A stretch of DNA of 64,000 bases from JBBRMW01 sp965246845 (GTDB lineage: Bacteria > Chloroflexota > Anaerolineae > Aggregatilineales > UBA2796). Shown here in pieces: positions 43,041 through 51,387 of this stretch (position 1 is the stretch's first letter; every line of letters begins with the position of its first letter). The notes below the pieces were generated by a model that had not been told where the DNA came from, searched no databases, and saw nothing but the letters and a program-made list of their open reading frames with translations. The position numbers and the translations under genes are program-made. The stretch spans positions 1,612,001 to 1,676,000 of the forward strand of contig CBDFFR010000012.1 in the NCBI GenBank assembly GCA_965246845.1, in the 5' to 3' direction.

Positions 43041-45068
43041 CTATTTGAGGGAAATTTCGAGGACGGGCATATTGTGCGTGCTGGCCTGCAATTCGGAGAC
43101 GCCCGCACTAAGCGCCGTCACATTGCGCAGCCAGAGGTAATCCACCCGCGAAGTGACGTTGTTGATCAGCCGCCACGTAATCGCCTTTTCTGCGGCAAGT
43201 CCGGTGAACGGATCGCTGAAATAGGCGGCGGCTTTGTTGTAGACATCTGAGCCGGGCGTATTATAGAACGTCCCGCCGAAAATGGTGCGCGCGGTCAACT
43301 GCGGATCATTCGCGGCGATCAGGCTGAATATTTCGTCAAGCTGCCTGATCTGGTCCTGCTGCTGTGCTTCCGGTGTGAGCGCACTCTCGCGCAGGAGCAA
43401 GCCCAACTGCGTATTGTAGATATTCAGCGTGCCACCTTCCGGGGTGCGCAGCCGCACAAACTGCACGCCCGTCTGTTTGCCGACGCCGCTCAGGAACTGC
43501 GAGCCGCGCGCCTCCACCGGGAAGCGCGTCAGGATCGCCAGCCCTTGCAAGGCCTCGTTGGTCGGGAAGAATTCAGCCTGCATCCCGACCGTTTGAGCCA
43601 GCCACGCGACCTGATCGATCCCATAGCTGATCAGCCGCCCGGTTTCGGCTTCCTGTAGTAGCACGACATCCGCGCCCGCTTTGTTGATTTCTGCCGCGAT
43701 CTCGTTCAGATTTTCATCGAAGTAGAGGCTGAAGCCGCCGTGCAGATTGAGGGTGGTGATCCGCGCGCGGTCGGGCGCTCCCGGCTGCGTGACGATCACC
43801 GGACGCGCAAGTGTGTACGTCGCGCCCGCCGCAAGGATTACGAGCAGCAACCCGACCAGTGACGCGCTATAGCGCCCGCCCCGGAACGGCAGCCGCTGCC
43901 GTGCGACAATCGCGGGCAGGTTGATTAGCAGCGCGGAAATGAGTACGAGGCCGAGGCCGAGACCGCGTAACGCCCGCAGCGCCGAGGCAAACGGCTCTTG
44001 CAGATTGCGCACGAAGGCATATTCATAGGTGAAGTAATCCACACCGCTCAGGGCGAGGAACAGCGCAAGCCCAATCACCAGCGCCGGACCATTGAAATTC
44101 ACGCGCCCGGCGGCGGGCTGCACCAGCCACCAGAACGAGATGCACACCAGAAATTGCGCGCCGACCAGCGCCCCCGCCGATACCGGACCGCTGAACCGGA
44201 AGCCGATAATCACGAGCAACCCCGTCAGCAGCAGCCAGACCCAGCCGCGCCACTGCGCATCGAAGATGACGAGGAAGCGCCGGATGAATTCGCGCACGAC
44301 CGCCACGAGCGGGAGCAAGGTTGCGGCGACGAGGAACGGCGCGACGGCGTTGCCATCCAACCCGGCACGGCGTCCGGCGGCGTTGGGCAGTGCGAAGAGC
44401 GCGAACTCGACGTAGAACAGTCCGCCGAGCGCGACCGCGCCCCAGAGCGCGATATGCGTGCGCGGCGGTGGCTGGTAATCCGGGTCGCGGCGCTCGCGGC
44501 TATCCAGCCAGATATTGAGCAGGATCGCGACGAAGAGCAGCATCGAGAGCGCGGCCTGCACACCGAGGAAACGTCCGTCCCAGCTTGGATCCACCGAGCC
44601 GCCGAAGGTGCGCAGGATCATATCCAGCCCAAAGCCGAGGACGAATAACGCAGGCAGGATGTCCCCATTACGGCGTGCCAGCGACGCGGCATAGAACGCC
44701 CCACAACCCGCCGCCAGAGCCGCGCCGACCACGCCGAGGACGCTATGACCTGCGAAGGTCATATACACGCGCCCAACTGCACCGACTGCGCCGACCAGCG
44801 CCCCGAAGTGCGAGCGCCCGATCAGCAGCGCCAGTAGCGGTAGGAACAGCGCGACCCCAATCGCCGCCAGTTCGATTTGCAAATCGAGTGGCTGGATCAC
44901 ACCGGGAGCCGCGCCGACCGCGCCGGGGTTGACCGTCTTCATGAGTTGGTCCAGGCTGCCGAGATGTGCGTAGAGCGTCCCATAGAGGAAGCGGACGGCC
45001 TGCACGAAGAACAGCCCAACCAATCCGGCTTCGATATAACGCAGAATGTCGCGGCGGGTTCGCGCCAT
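43041..45068 (-). CDS. Multispanning membrane protein with C-terminal EEP-fold domain
   Basis: 675 aa. About 12 hydrophobic helices span residues 10-440. From about 445 an endonuclease/exonuclease/phosphatase domain follows (RITTLNLHGG, DVVLLQEAE, LAILTRFPVE, RVDYLWLRN, STHNMPVL). The usual GDFN reads GGTFYN and the usual SDH reads STH, so two catalytic Asp positions are Thr; activity is doubtful. The ATG at 45068 has AAGGGA upstream. A longer frame to 45128 is not supported. Twelve nt before the pepF start, so likely one operon. Confidence 0.82.
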   Translation of the reverse strand: MARTRRDILRYIEAGLVGLFFVQAVRFLYGTLYAHLGSLDQLMKTVNPGAVGAAPGVIQPLDLQIELAAIGVALFLPLLALLIGRSHFGALVGAVGAVGRVYMTFAGHSVLGVVGAALAAGCGAFYAASLARRNGDILPALFVLGFGLDMILRTFGGSVDPSWDGRFLGVQAALSMLLFVAILLNIWLDSRERRDPDYQPPPRTHIALWGAVALGGLFYVEFALFALPNAAGRRAGLDGNAVAPFLVAATLLPLVAVVREFIRRFLVIFDAQWRGWVWLLLTGLLVIIGFRFSGPVSAGALVGAQFLVCISFWWLVQPAAGRVNFNGPALVIGLALFLALSGVDYFTYEYAFVRNLQEPFASALRALRGLGLGLVLISALLINLPAIVARQRLPFRGGRYSASLVGLLLVILAAGATYTLARPVIVTQPGAPDRARITTLNLHGGFSLYFDENLNEIAAEINKAGADVVLLQEAETGRLISYGIDQVAWLAQTVGMQAEFFPTNEALQGLAILTRFPVEARGSQFLSGVGKQTGVQFVRLRTPEGGTLNIYNTQLGLLLRESALTPEAQQQDQIRQLDEIFSLIAANDPQLTARTIFGGTFYNTPGSDVYNKAAAYFSDPFTGLAAEKAITWRLINNVTSRVDYLWLRNVTALSAGVSELQASTHNMPVLEISLK

Positions 45069-45161
45069 GCAATTCCCTTCAATGCGTGCGGCACAGGTGA
45101 GCGTAGCAGGCTTACGCTCTGCACTCATCGCACATTTTACCTTCCTTAACGCGGCGTGTGC

Positions 45162-45167
45162 TACAAT
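45162..45167 (+). promoter_or_regulatory. -10 element of the deaminase-CYTH gene
   Basis: TACAAT, 28 nt before the ATG, with GGGAAGGG as ribosome-binding site in the leader. Confidence 0.45.
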
Positions 45168-45195
45168 CTCCCCAATTTAGCCGGGAAGGGACAAC

Positions 45196-47175
45196 ATGGA
45201 AACCGTCGATAAGATACTGAGCGGTGGGTTTGTCCTCACCATGAACGAAGCTATGGACCTGTACCCGGTCGGCGCGGTCGCGATCCGGGGCGATCAAATT
45301 GTCGAAGCCGGACCTGTGAACGCGATCCTCGCGAAATATACTGCTGCCGAAGTGCTGGATTGCACCAATCAGGTGATCATGCCCGGCCTCGTCAACGCGC
45401 ATACGCACGTCCCGATGACGCTGTTGCGCGGTATTGCCGACGACTTGCGTTTCGATGTCTGGCTGATGGGCTACATCATGCCGACCGAACGCGAATTCGT
45501 GAACCCGGAATTCTGCCGCCTCGGAACGCGCCTCGGTTGCGCGGAGATGATACGCGCGGGTGTGACGATGTTTGCGGATATGTACTATTATGAATCCGAC
45601 ATTGCGGATGAAGTGGCGAAGGCCGGGATGCGCGCTGTCCTCGGCCAGACGGTGTTGAAGTTCCCGACGCCGGACGCGGATAGCTACGAAGACAGCCTTG
45701 CCTACACACGCAAATTCATCGAAACGTGGAAAGGCCATCCGCTCGTCATGCCAGCGGTCGCGCCGCACGCGCCCTACTCTTGCACCGATGATATTCTGAC
45801 CGCGTGCAAGGACCTCGCCAAAGAGTTCGATGTACCGTTGTTGATTCACATCGCGGAAATGAAGCAGGAAGTCGAAGACAGCCGCACCGAATTTGGGATG
45901 CCTGTCGTCCCGCGCGTGAAGAAGCTCGGTCTGTTCGAGGCGAAAACGCTGGCCGCGCACTGCGTTCACGTCGATTCCGGCGAAATCCGCACGATGTTCA
46001 ATCACAATGTCGGCGTGGCGCACTGCCCGACGAGCAACCTCAAGCTGGCAAATGGGATCGCGCCCGTCGTGGAGATGCTTGAACGCGAATTGAAGGTTGG
46101 CATCGGGACCGATGGCGCGTCCAGCAACAACGTTCTGGATATGTTCGAGGAAGTGCGGCTCGCGGCGATCCTCTCGAAAGGCGCGACGCAGGAGCCAACC
46201 GTGATCCCGGCACGACAGGCACTGCTCATGGCGACTCGGATGGGCGCGGAAGCGATGCACATGGGACACCTCACCGGGAGCCTCGAACCGGGCAAGCGCG
46301 CTGACATCATCATTGTGGATCGAAACACCATTCACGGCGCGCCGCGCTTCGAGCGCAACCACGACACGACCTATTCGCAGCTTGTCTACGCCTCGAAAAG
46401 CACCGATGTCGCGCACGTCCTGATCAATGGCGCGTGGGTGATGCGCAACCGCGAACTGTTGACCATCGAAGTGCAGCCGACCATCGACGCGGCCAATGCG
46501 CTCGCCAAAAAGATCGACCGTTTCCTGCTTAGTCGTGAGGGAAACGTGTTGAACAAGCTAATCGCGATTGGCGGCGTGGAGCAGGAAGAGAGCTTCGAGA
46601 TACAGGTCAAGGCGCGCATCGAAAGTGCGGAAGCGCTCGCGCCGCTGCTCAACGATTACCGCGTGCAGGTCGTGAAGAAGTCGCACTATCGGCAGTACGA
46701 TACGTATTTCCTGTTCATGGATGAATCACAGGGGCGCGTTCGCTACCGTGAAGATGACCTGATTGATGAGAAGGGTGCGGTCGCGAGTGTGCGCTCGCGC
46801 CTGACCTTCACCGCGCCGACCAAAGAGCGCGAATTCGATGAGGCCGTGCTGCTCAGTCGTTCGCAGTTCCTCGCACCGGCGGATCGCCCGCTACGCTTCT
46901 ACCGCGAATACTTCCGCCCGAACGAGGAGCGGCATATTGAAAAAGAGCGTATTCGTTGGCACTTACTGTATAAAGGCGTGCTGTTCTACGTCAATCTCGA
47001 TCACATGATCAACCCCGATGTGGATGGTATGTTCATCGAAATCAAGAGCCGCACCTGGTCGCAGAAGGACGCCGAATACAAGGCGATGTTGATCAGCGAA
47101 ATGCTGGTGAATGTCCTCGGATTGCTGCCGGAGAAGCGCGTCCGCATGGAATATATCGAACTCGTCCCGGCCTGA
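45196..47175 (+). CDS. MTA/SAH-deaminase-type amidohydrolase fused to a CYTH domain
   Basis: Residues 1-440 are an ATZ/TRZ-type amidohydrolase: VNAHTHVPMTLLRG near 65, HIAEMKQE near 218, AAHCVHVD near 255, GTDGASSNN near 303. This is the signature of 5'-methylthioadenosine/S-adenosylhomocysteine deaminases. From about 455 a second domain has CYTH (triphosphate tunnel) features: FEIQVKARIES (ExExK-like opening), YRQYDTYF, VRYREDD, KERIRWHL, and FIEIKSRTWS. CYTH proteins hydrolyse or bind triphosphorylated compounds or cyclise ATP. The fusion is unusual and could couple nucleoside deamination to nucleotide or polyphosphate sensing. It is in one operon with the M24 homologue (18-nt gap). Confidence 0.87.
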   Translation: METVDKILSGGFVLTMNEAMDLYPVGAVAIRGDQIVEAGPVNAILAKYTAAEVLDCTNQVIMPGLVNAHTHVPMTLLRGIADDLRFDVWLMGYIMPTEREFVNPEFCRLGTRLGCAEMIRAGVTMFADMYYYESDIADEVAKAGMRAVLGQTVLKFPTPDADSYEDSLAYTRKFIETWKGHPLVMPAVAPHAPYSCTDDILTACKDLAKEFDVPLLIHIAEMKQEVEDSRTEFGMPVVPRVKKLGLFEAKTLAAHCVHVDSGEIRTMFNHNVGVAHCPTSNLKLANGIAPVVEMLERELKVGIGTDGASSNNVLDMFEEVRLAAILSKGATQEPTVIPARQALLMATRMGAEAMHMGHLTGSLEPGKRADIIIVDRNTIHGAPRFERNHDTTYSQLVYASKSTDVAHVLINGAWVMRNRELLTIEVQPTIDAANALAKKIDRFLLSREGNVLNKLIAIGGVEQEESFEIQVKARIESAEALAPLLNDYRVQVVKKSHYRQYDTYFLFMDESQGRVRYREDDLIDEKGAVASVRSRLTFTAPTKEREFDEAVLLSRSQFLAPADRPLRFYREYFRPNEERHIEKERIRWHLLYKGVLFYVNLDHMINPDVDGMFIEIKSRTWSQKDAEYKAMLISEMLVNVLGLLPEKRVRMEYIELVPA

Positions 47176-47193
47176 AAGGAAACACTTCCACCA

Positions 47194-48276
47194 ATGTCCG
47201 AAAGAACCGTTGAAATTCAGGAAAAGCTGGCAAAGCTGCGCCGCATCGTGACTGAAAAAGGCTTCGACGGCGTGCGCCTCACGGCAATTCATAATGCCGC
47301 ATGGGTCACGGCGGGGGCAGCGACCTATGTGAACGAGGGGACCGATAGCGGCGCGGCGTCGATTCTCGTCACAGCGGACCATGCAGTGGTCGTCGCAGAC
47401 AGCATTGAGACGCCGCGCCTCACCGACGAAGAACACCTCGCCGCGCTTGGCTTCGAGTTCCGCACCAAAGTCTGGCATAGCGCCGATGACCCCGCCGCCG
47501 ATCTCGTTGCGGGCAAGCGCATCGCGACCGATAGCGACCTCACCGCTGAATTGCTCACGTTACGCAGCAACCTCACGGCAGGCGAAATGGAGCGCTTCCG
47601 CGCAGTTGGCACGCTGGCAGGCGAGGCCATGAACGAGGCGATCCAGCGCGTGCGCCCCGGCCAGACGGAATATCAGCTTGCCGGGTTCCTCGCAGAGGCG
47701 GTGCGCGCGCGCGGTGGCAGCCCGATTGTCAACCTGATCGCGAGCGACGACCGGATTTATCGCTATCGTCATCCACTACCAACCGCTAAACAGGTCGAAA
47801 AGTATGCGATGCTGGTGCTGTGTATGCGGATGGGCGGTCTCGTCGCCTCGGTCACGCGGCTGGTACATTTCGGACCGATCCCGTCGGACCTGCACACCCG
47901 CGCCGCTGCCGTAACGGAAGTAGATGCCGCGCTGATCCTCGAATCGCAACCGGGGCGCACGCTCGCGGACCTGTTCGGCATCGCCAAAGCGCACTACGAA
48001 CGGCTTGGCTACACGGGCGCTATCGATGAACACCATCAGGGTGGTACGGCTGCGTATCAGCCACGAGAGACGGTCGCCACCCCGCACACCCACGCGCCAA
48101 TCACAACCGGGCAGGCGTTCGCGTGGAATCCGTCAGTGAGCGGCAACAAAAGCGAAGATACGTTCCTGCTGACGGAAAACGGACCGGACGTGATTACGAA
48201 AATCGAGGGCTGGCCGGTGAAGGCGGTTCAAATCGGGGACAGGTCAATCGAGCGCCCGCTCATTCTGGAAGCCTAG
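47194..48276 (+). CDS. M24-fold protein (Xaa-Pro peptidase/creatinase-like), probably metal-free
   Basis: 360 aa with an N-terminal creatinase-like domain (about 1-115) and a pita-bread C-domain. The His of the active site is present (DEHHQGGTAAY), but where aminopeptidases have DxG...SDxTR this protein reads CMRMGGLVASVTR, lacking both metal-binding Asp. It is thus more like the metal-free creatinase branch or a non-catalytic binding protein. The final CTAG is shared with the convergent gene as the stop on both strands. Confidence 0.85.
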   Translation: MSERTVEIQEKLAKLRRIVTEKGFDGVRLTAIHNAAWVTAGAATYVNEGTDSGAASILVTADHAVVVADSIETPRLTDEEHLAALGFEFRTKVWHSADDPAADLVAGKRIATDSDLTAELLTLRSNLTAGEMERFRAVGTLAGEAMNEAIQRVRPGQTEYQLAGFLAEAVRARGGSPIVNLIASDDRIYRYRHPLPTAKQVEKYAMLVLCMRMGGLVASVTRLVHFGPIPSDLHTRAAAVTEVDAALILESQPGRTLADLFGIAKAHYERLGYTGAIDEHHQGGTAAYQPRETVATPHTHAPITTGQAFAWNPSVSGNKSEDTFLLTENGPDVITKIEGWPVKAVQIGDRSIERPLILEA

Positions 48277-48731
48277 CGCCCGTTCTGCGTCATTTCCCGC
48301 AGCCGCTTCGCAAACGTTTCGCGTATCTGCGCTTCCATCGCGCGGAAGGGCGCGGAGTCGCGGGCGAGTTCATCCAGCCGCTGTGAATACATCAGGCTCC
48401 ACGCAATCGCACTGACGGCGTGCCGCCATGCCTCGGCGGGTTCCTCGAACTGCACCGCGCACTGAATAGCATTCGCGATCCATGCGAAAATGACATGCGC
48501 CGAAGCGCGTTCGCTCGCGCCGATGGTTGCGGCGAGCGCGGCAATCTGCTGGCTGGTTTGCGCGGCAAGCACCCGCCGACCCTCCGCTGAAAGATCATGC
48601 GAGATGAGAGCGTGCGCGTAGGCCGGGCGAACGTTCTGCAACAGGCACCAGTTCAGGAAGCGCTCTTCAAGATCGGCATCAAGGACACCTGTGCCAAGCA
48701 AATCCAGATAGGTCGCGCCGCTGTTCGCCAC
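48273..48731 (-). CDS. Helical hypothetical protein (152 aa)
   Basis: Not recognised. Predicted mostly alpha-helical, with Trp and Cys residues in FLNWCLLQNVRPAYAHAL and in AFIFAWIA-like segments, but no clear membrane helix or signal peptide. It starts with GTG 3 nt after the LOG gene stop, so it is co-transcribed and possibly functions with it. Confidence 0.6.
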   Translation of the reverse strand: MANSGATYLDLLGTGVLDADLEERFLNWCLLQNVRPAYAHALISHDLSAEGRRVLAAQTSQQIAALAATIGASERASAHVIFAWIANAIQCAVQFEEPAEAWRHAVSAIAWSLMYSQRLDELARDSAPFRAMEAQIRETFAKRLREMTQNGR

Positions 48732-48734
48732 GCG

Positions 48735-49346
48735 CTATTCTTCCTTGTCGCCGAGCGCGGGCGTTTTGACAACATCGCCGATACGCGGCGGGATATTGGG
48801 CGGGTTGCGCCACCAGCGGCGCAGCGCTCCCACCACGTCGCGCGCGTCATCCACAATCTCGATCAAGCGCAAATCGCGCTCCGTCACCGTAGATGTAACC
48901 GCAAAACTGACAAGGAACGCGCGCCATCCCGCGCCGACACAAATTAGCGGACGGGCAGGAATCTCCGCGACTTGCAGCAGGCTCCAGGCGAGCGCCAGTT
49001 CTGCGAGCGTGCCGACGCCGCCGTGCAGCACGACATACGCATCCGGCGCGACAATCAGATGGTTTAGCCGCGCGGCAAGCGTTGGTAGCGAGACCTCTTC
49101 ATGTAGAAATGTGTTCGGCACTAGACCGCGTTCATTGAATAGCCCGACCGTCACGCCGATCACATGCCCATTCGCGGAAGCCGCGCCTTCGCTGATCGCG
49201 CCCATTGTCCCGCCATAGCCGCCCGTCATCACGCTGTAGCCCGCCTGCGCAAGATGCGTTCCGAGGCTGTACGCTTCCTCCCAATCCGGGGTTCCGGGCT
49301 GCGTATTAGCGCTTCCATAGACGCCGATCACTTTTTGTTCGGCCAA
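48735..49346 (-). CDS. LOG/TIGR00725-type nucleotide-binding protein
   Basis: A 203-aa Rossmann-like fold with GGYGGTMGAISEGA near 47-60 and HGGVGTLAEL near 109-118, a variant of the PGGxGTxxE motif of cytokinin-activating LOG phosphoribohydrolases and related proteins. The likely reaction is cleavage of nucleoside monophosphates or binding of a nucleotide; the substrate is not known. The start is TTG at 49346 with AAGGA 6 nt upstream. A TATACT -10 box lies at 49361-49366 (minus strand). Confidence 0.85.
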   Translation of the reverse strand: MAEQKVIGVYGSANTQPGTPDWEEAYSLGTHLAQAGYSVMTGGYGGTMGAISEGAASANGHVIGVTVGLFNERGLVPNTFLHEEVSLPTLAARLNHLIVAPDAYVVLHGGVGTLAELALAWSLLQVAEIPARPLICVGAGWRAFLVSFAVTSTVTERDLRLIEIVDDARDVVGALRRWWRNPPNIPPRIGDVVKTPALGDKEE

Positions 49347-49360
49347 GACGTTCCTTGAAA

Positions 49361-49366
49361 AGTATA
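49361..49366 (-). promoter_or_regulatory. -10 element of the LOG-hypothetical operon
   Basis: TATACT on the minus strand, 14 nt from the TTG start. It lies in an A+T-rich divergent region (49347-49512) that otherwise holds no gene. Confidence 0.45.
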
Positions 49367-49512
49367 TTAAACTATATGCACAATTGTATCACAATCTATA
49401 TTAGTTTTTTATGGACTGCAAGCCGATTTTCGCTGTACTATACCTATAGATGAGAATACGATTTACGCGCTTCATGCGGCGCTCACATTTAGACGGGACT
49501 GAAAGCTAAACA

Positions 49513-49857
49513 ATGTATACAACCAACCAGATTTTATTCCCGCACACGGTCATCTCACGCTTGCGCAGCACACGCGGTACAGTCTTTACGGCGTTGGTGG
49601 ATCGCATCCTGGTGGCTGGTGAAGAAAGCGATGAATGTTTGGCATTTATGCTGGTCATGGTCCGGCTCAATGGGTGTATGATCTGCGAGACGGATAGTTA
49701 CCGGGCGATGCGCGGTTGCGAGGCGTGTGCGGTGCAGACCCTCCGGCGCTACAAGGGACCGGATGAAGAACTGCTCGCGGCGTTCAACAGCGCGCTCGAT
49801 GAAATCCGCAGCTATCAGTCACGGCAGGGACGTAGTGGAACTGTAGGGGCTGCCTGA
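49513..49857 (+). CDS. Small Cys-containing hypothetical protein (114 aa)
   Basis: Not recognised. Residues 52-72 hold four Cys (GCMICETD...RGCEACAVQ), spacing that could form a small metal site, within an otherwise helical protein. No signal peptide. It lies between an A+T-rich promoter region and a strong terminator, so it is a monocistronic unit. Confidence 0.6.
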   Translation: MYTTNQILFPHTVISRLRSTRGTVFTALVDRILVAGEESDECLAFMLVMVRLNGCMICETDSYRAMRGCEACAVQTLRRYKGPDEELLAAFNSALDEIRSYQSRQGRSGTVGAA

Positions 49858-49899
49858 TCAGGCCCGGTGACTGTGATCAGCCGTATTCACTTATTACTC

Positions 49900-49935
49900 G
49901 AAGGCCGGAACACAGGTTCCGGCCTTCGTTGTTTA
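49900..49935. terminator. Bidirectional intrinsic terminator
   Basis: A perfect 12-bp stem GAAGGCCGGAAC (49900-49911) / GTTCCGGCCTTC (49916-49927) with an ACAG tetraloop and a GTTGTTTA tail, between the small Cys protein (+) and the kinase of the TerY triad (-). Confidence 0.88.
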
Positions 49936-51387
49936 ATGGGGAATCGTGATCACGATGATCAGCAGCGTCAGAATGAAGCCGACGACGACTGCCAGCACGA
50001 CCCATTTACCATCCGTATCGCTGGCTGTCGGGGGCGGTGTTGATGCGCTGCCAGACGCGCCTGTCCCCATAGTACGTCGTGACGCGACCACTTCCTTTGT
50101 CATTGTCGGCGTAGCAACCGTATTGCTAATCGGGTGCGGCGCGGATGCTGCGCCCGGTGAAACCGGAGTAGACGCGGGTCGGGTAATGACGGTGCGTGCT
50201 GGACGCTGTTCGCCGCGCAGATAGTAGCGGCAGCGCACGCAAAACTCCGCGCCGGGCATGTTAGCCGCTCCGCAACGCGGACAAAGACGTGTGGCAGCGG
50301 GGACAGCGGTTGGGCGGGTGGGTTCCGCGCGCGGCTGCGCTACTTCGGCGCGCGAGGGTATTGCTTCTGGCAGTTCCGGTTTGAAAGCGGCTTTCGCATC
50401 CGGGAATTTGGGACCCGTCAACTCACGGCGGCCTGTGACGACCTCGTTGCCGCGCGGTGCAGCAGCGACCGGAAGCGGGTTCAGCTTATCCAGCAGCGCC
50501 CGCCATGTCGCGAGCGGCGGGCAATCCTCCAATGTGGCGCTGCGCCACGCCTGCTCGAACGCGGCTGCAAAATCCGCGCCGAACTCCCCCGCAAGGTAGT
50601 CGTGCAGCATCTTGAAGCGCGGCGTATCGCGCTCCTGCATCTCCGCGCCCGCGAAGAAATGCTCGTCGGCGCTATTCTGGCGCACGCGCAGGTTCTGCCA
50701 GCCGAGCATCTCCGCGAGGATGATTGCCCCACCGAAGCGGTCCCCGGCAGGCATCCACTGCCCCGCCGTCGCGCTTCTGCGATGCTGGTAGCCTTCTTGT
50801 CCCGCCGGGAATTCGACGGGTTGCGGCAAGCCGGGACCGAACATCTCTTCGATGTCCACCAGCTCGATACGCCCCATTTTTGCATCAGCAACGACATTCG
50901 CACCCGCGATGTCGCAATGCGCGAGGCCGTGATCTTCGAGCGTGGCTAGAACGCGCGAGGTCTGTTGCGCGACGTGAACCGACTCGGTCGCGGAAAGCGC
51001 CTGCTTTTTCGCCACGATGTCGAACCAGGTCTGCCCGGCAACCCAGGGCATCAGCACGCCATATTCAAGCGCCGGATATTTGCGGATGAGGGCGGGGTGC
51101 GTCTCCTGCGTGAAGACAGTGCGAAAGGCGGCGCGCAGACCGGGCAGTTCCGCATACTGGCGCAGCGCTTTTCCGATTTGCACAAGCGCTGGGACGCGAT
51201 ACTTCATTTTGAAATATTTGAGCGCGAAACGTTCCTTATCCGGCGCGATCAACTGAATGACGAACCCGCGTGCGCCGCGCTGCACATAAGGGACCCCGCG
51301 CAGCGCCGGATGTTCCGCGACATGATACACCTTGTTGTCGATGGTGATCAGCTCATTCAGTTCAAATTTGACCTGCGCTTTGTTCAT
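49933..51387 (-). CDS. Atypical protein kinase with zinc ribbon and C-terminal membrane anchor (TerY-P triad)
   Basis: The kinase core (about 35-300) has ALKYF (Lys of beta 3), HCDIAGANV (catalytic loop near 157) and VDIEEM in place of DFG. A zinc ribbon CPRCGAAN...FCVRC lies near 368-385, followed by a Thr/Ser/Pro-rich linker and a C-terminal hydrophobic helix (about 460-480). With the adjoining PP2C and vWA genes this forms the TerY-P phosphorylation triad described for tellurite/stress systems. Its start overlaps the PP2C stop by 4 nt. Confidence 0.87.
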   Translation of the reverse strand: MNKAQVKFELNELITIDNKVYHVAEHPALRGVPYVQRGARGFVIQLIAPDKERFALKYFKMKYRVPALVQIGKALRQYAELPGLRAAFRTVFTQETHPALIRKYPALEYGVLMPWVAGQTWFDIVAKKQALSATESVHVAQQTSRVLATLEDHGLAHCDIAGANVVADAKMGRIELVDIEEMFGPGLPQPVEFPAGQEGYQHRRSATAGQWMPAGDRFGGAIILAEMLGWQNLRVRQNSADEHFFAGAEMQERDTPRFKMLHDYLAGEFGADFAAAFEQAWRSATLEDCPPLATWRALLDKLNPLPVAAAPRGNEVVTGRRELTGPKFPDAKAAFKPELPEAIPSRAEVAQPRAEPTRPTAVPAATRLCPRCGAANMPGAEFCVRCRYYLRGEQRPARTVITRPASTPVSPGAASAPHPISNTVATPTMTKEVVASRRTMGTGASGSASTPPPTASDTDGKWVVLAVVVGFILTLLIIVITIPH

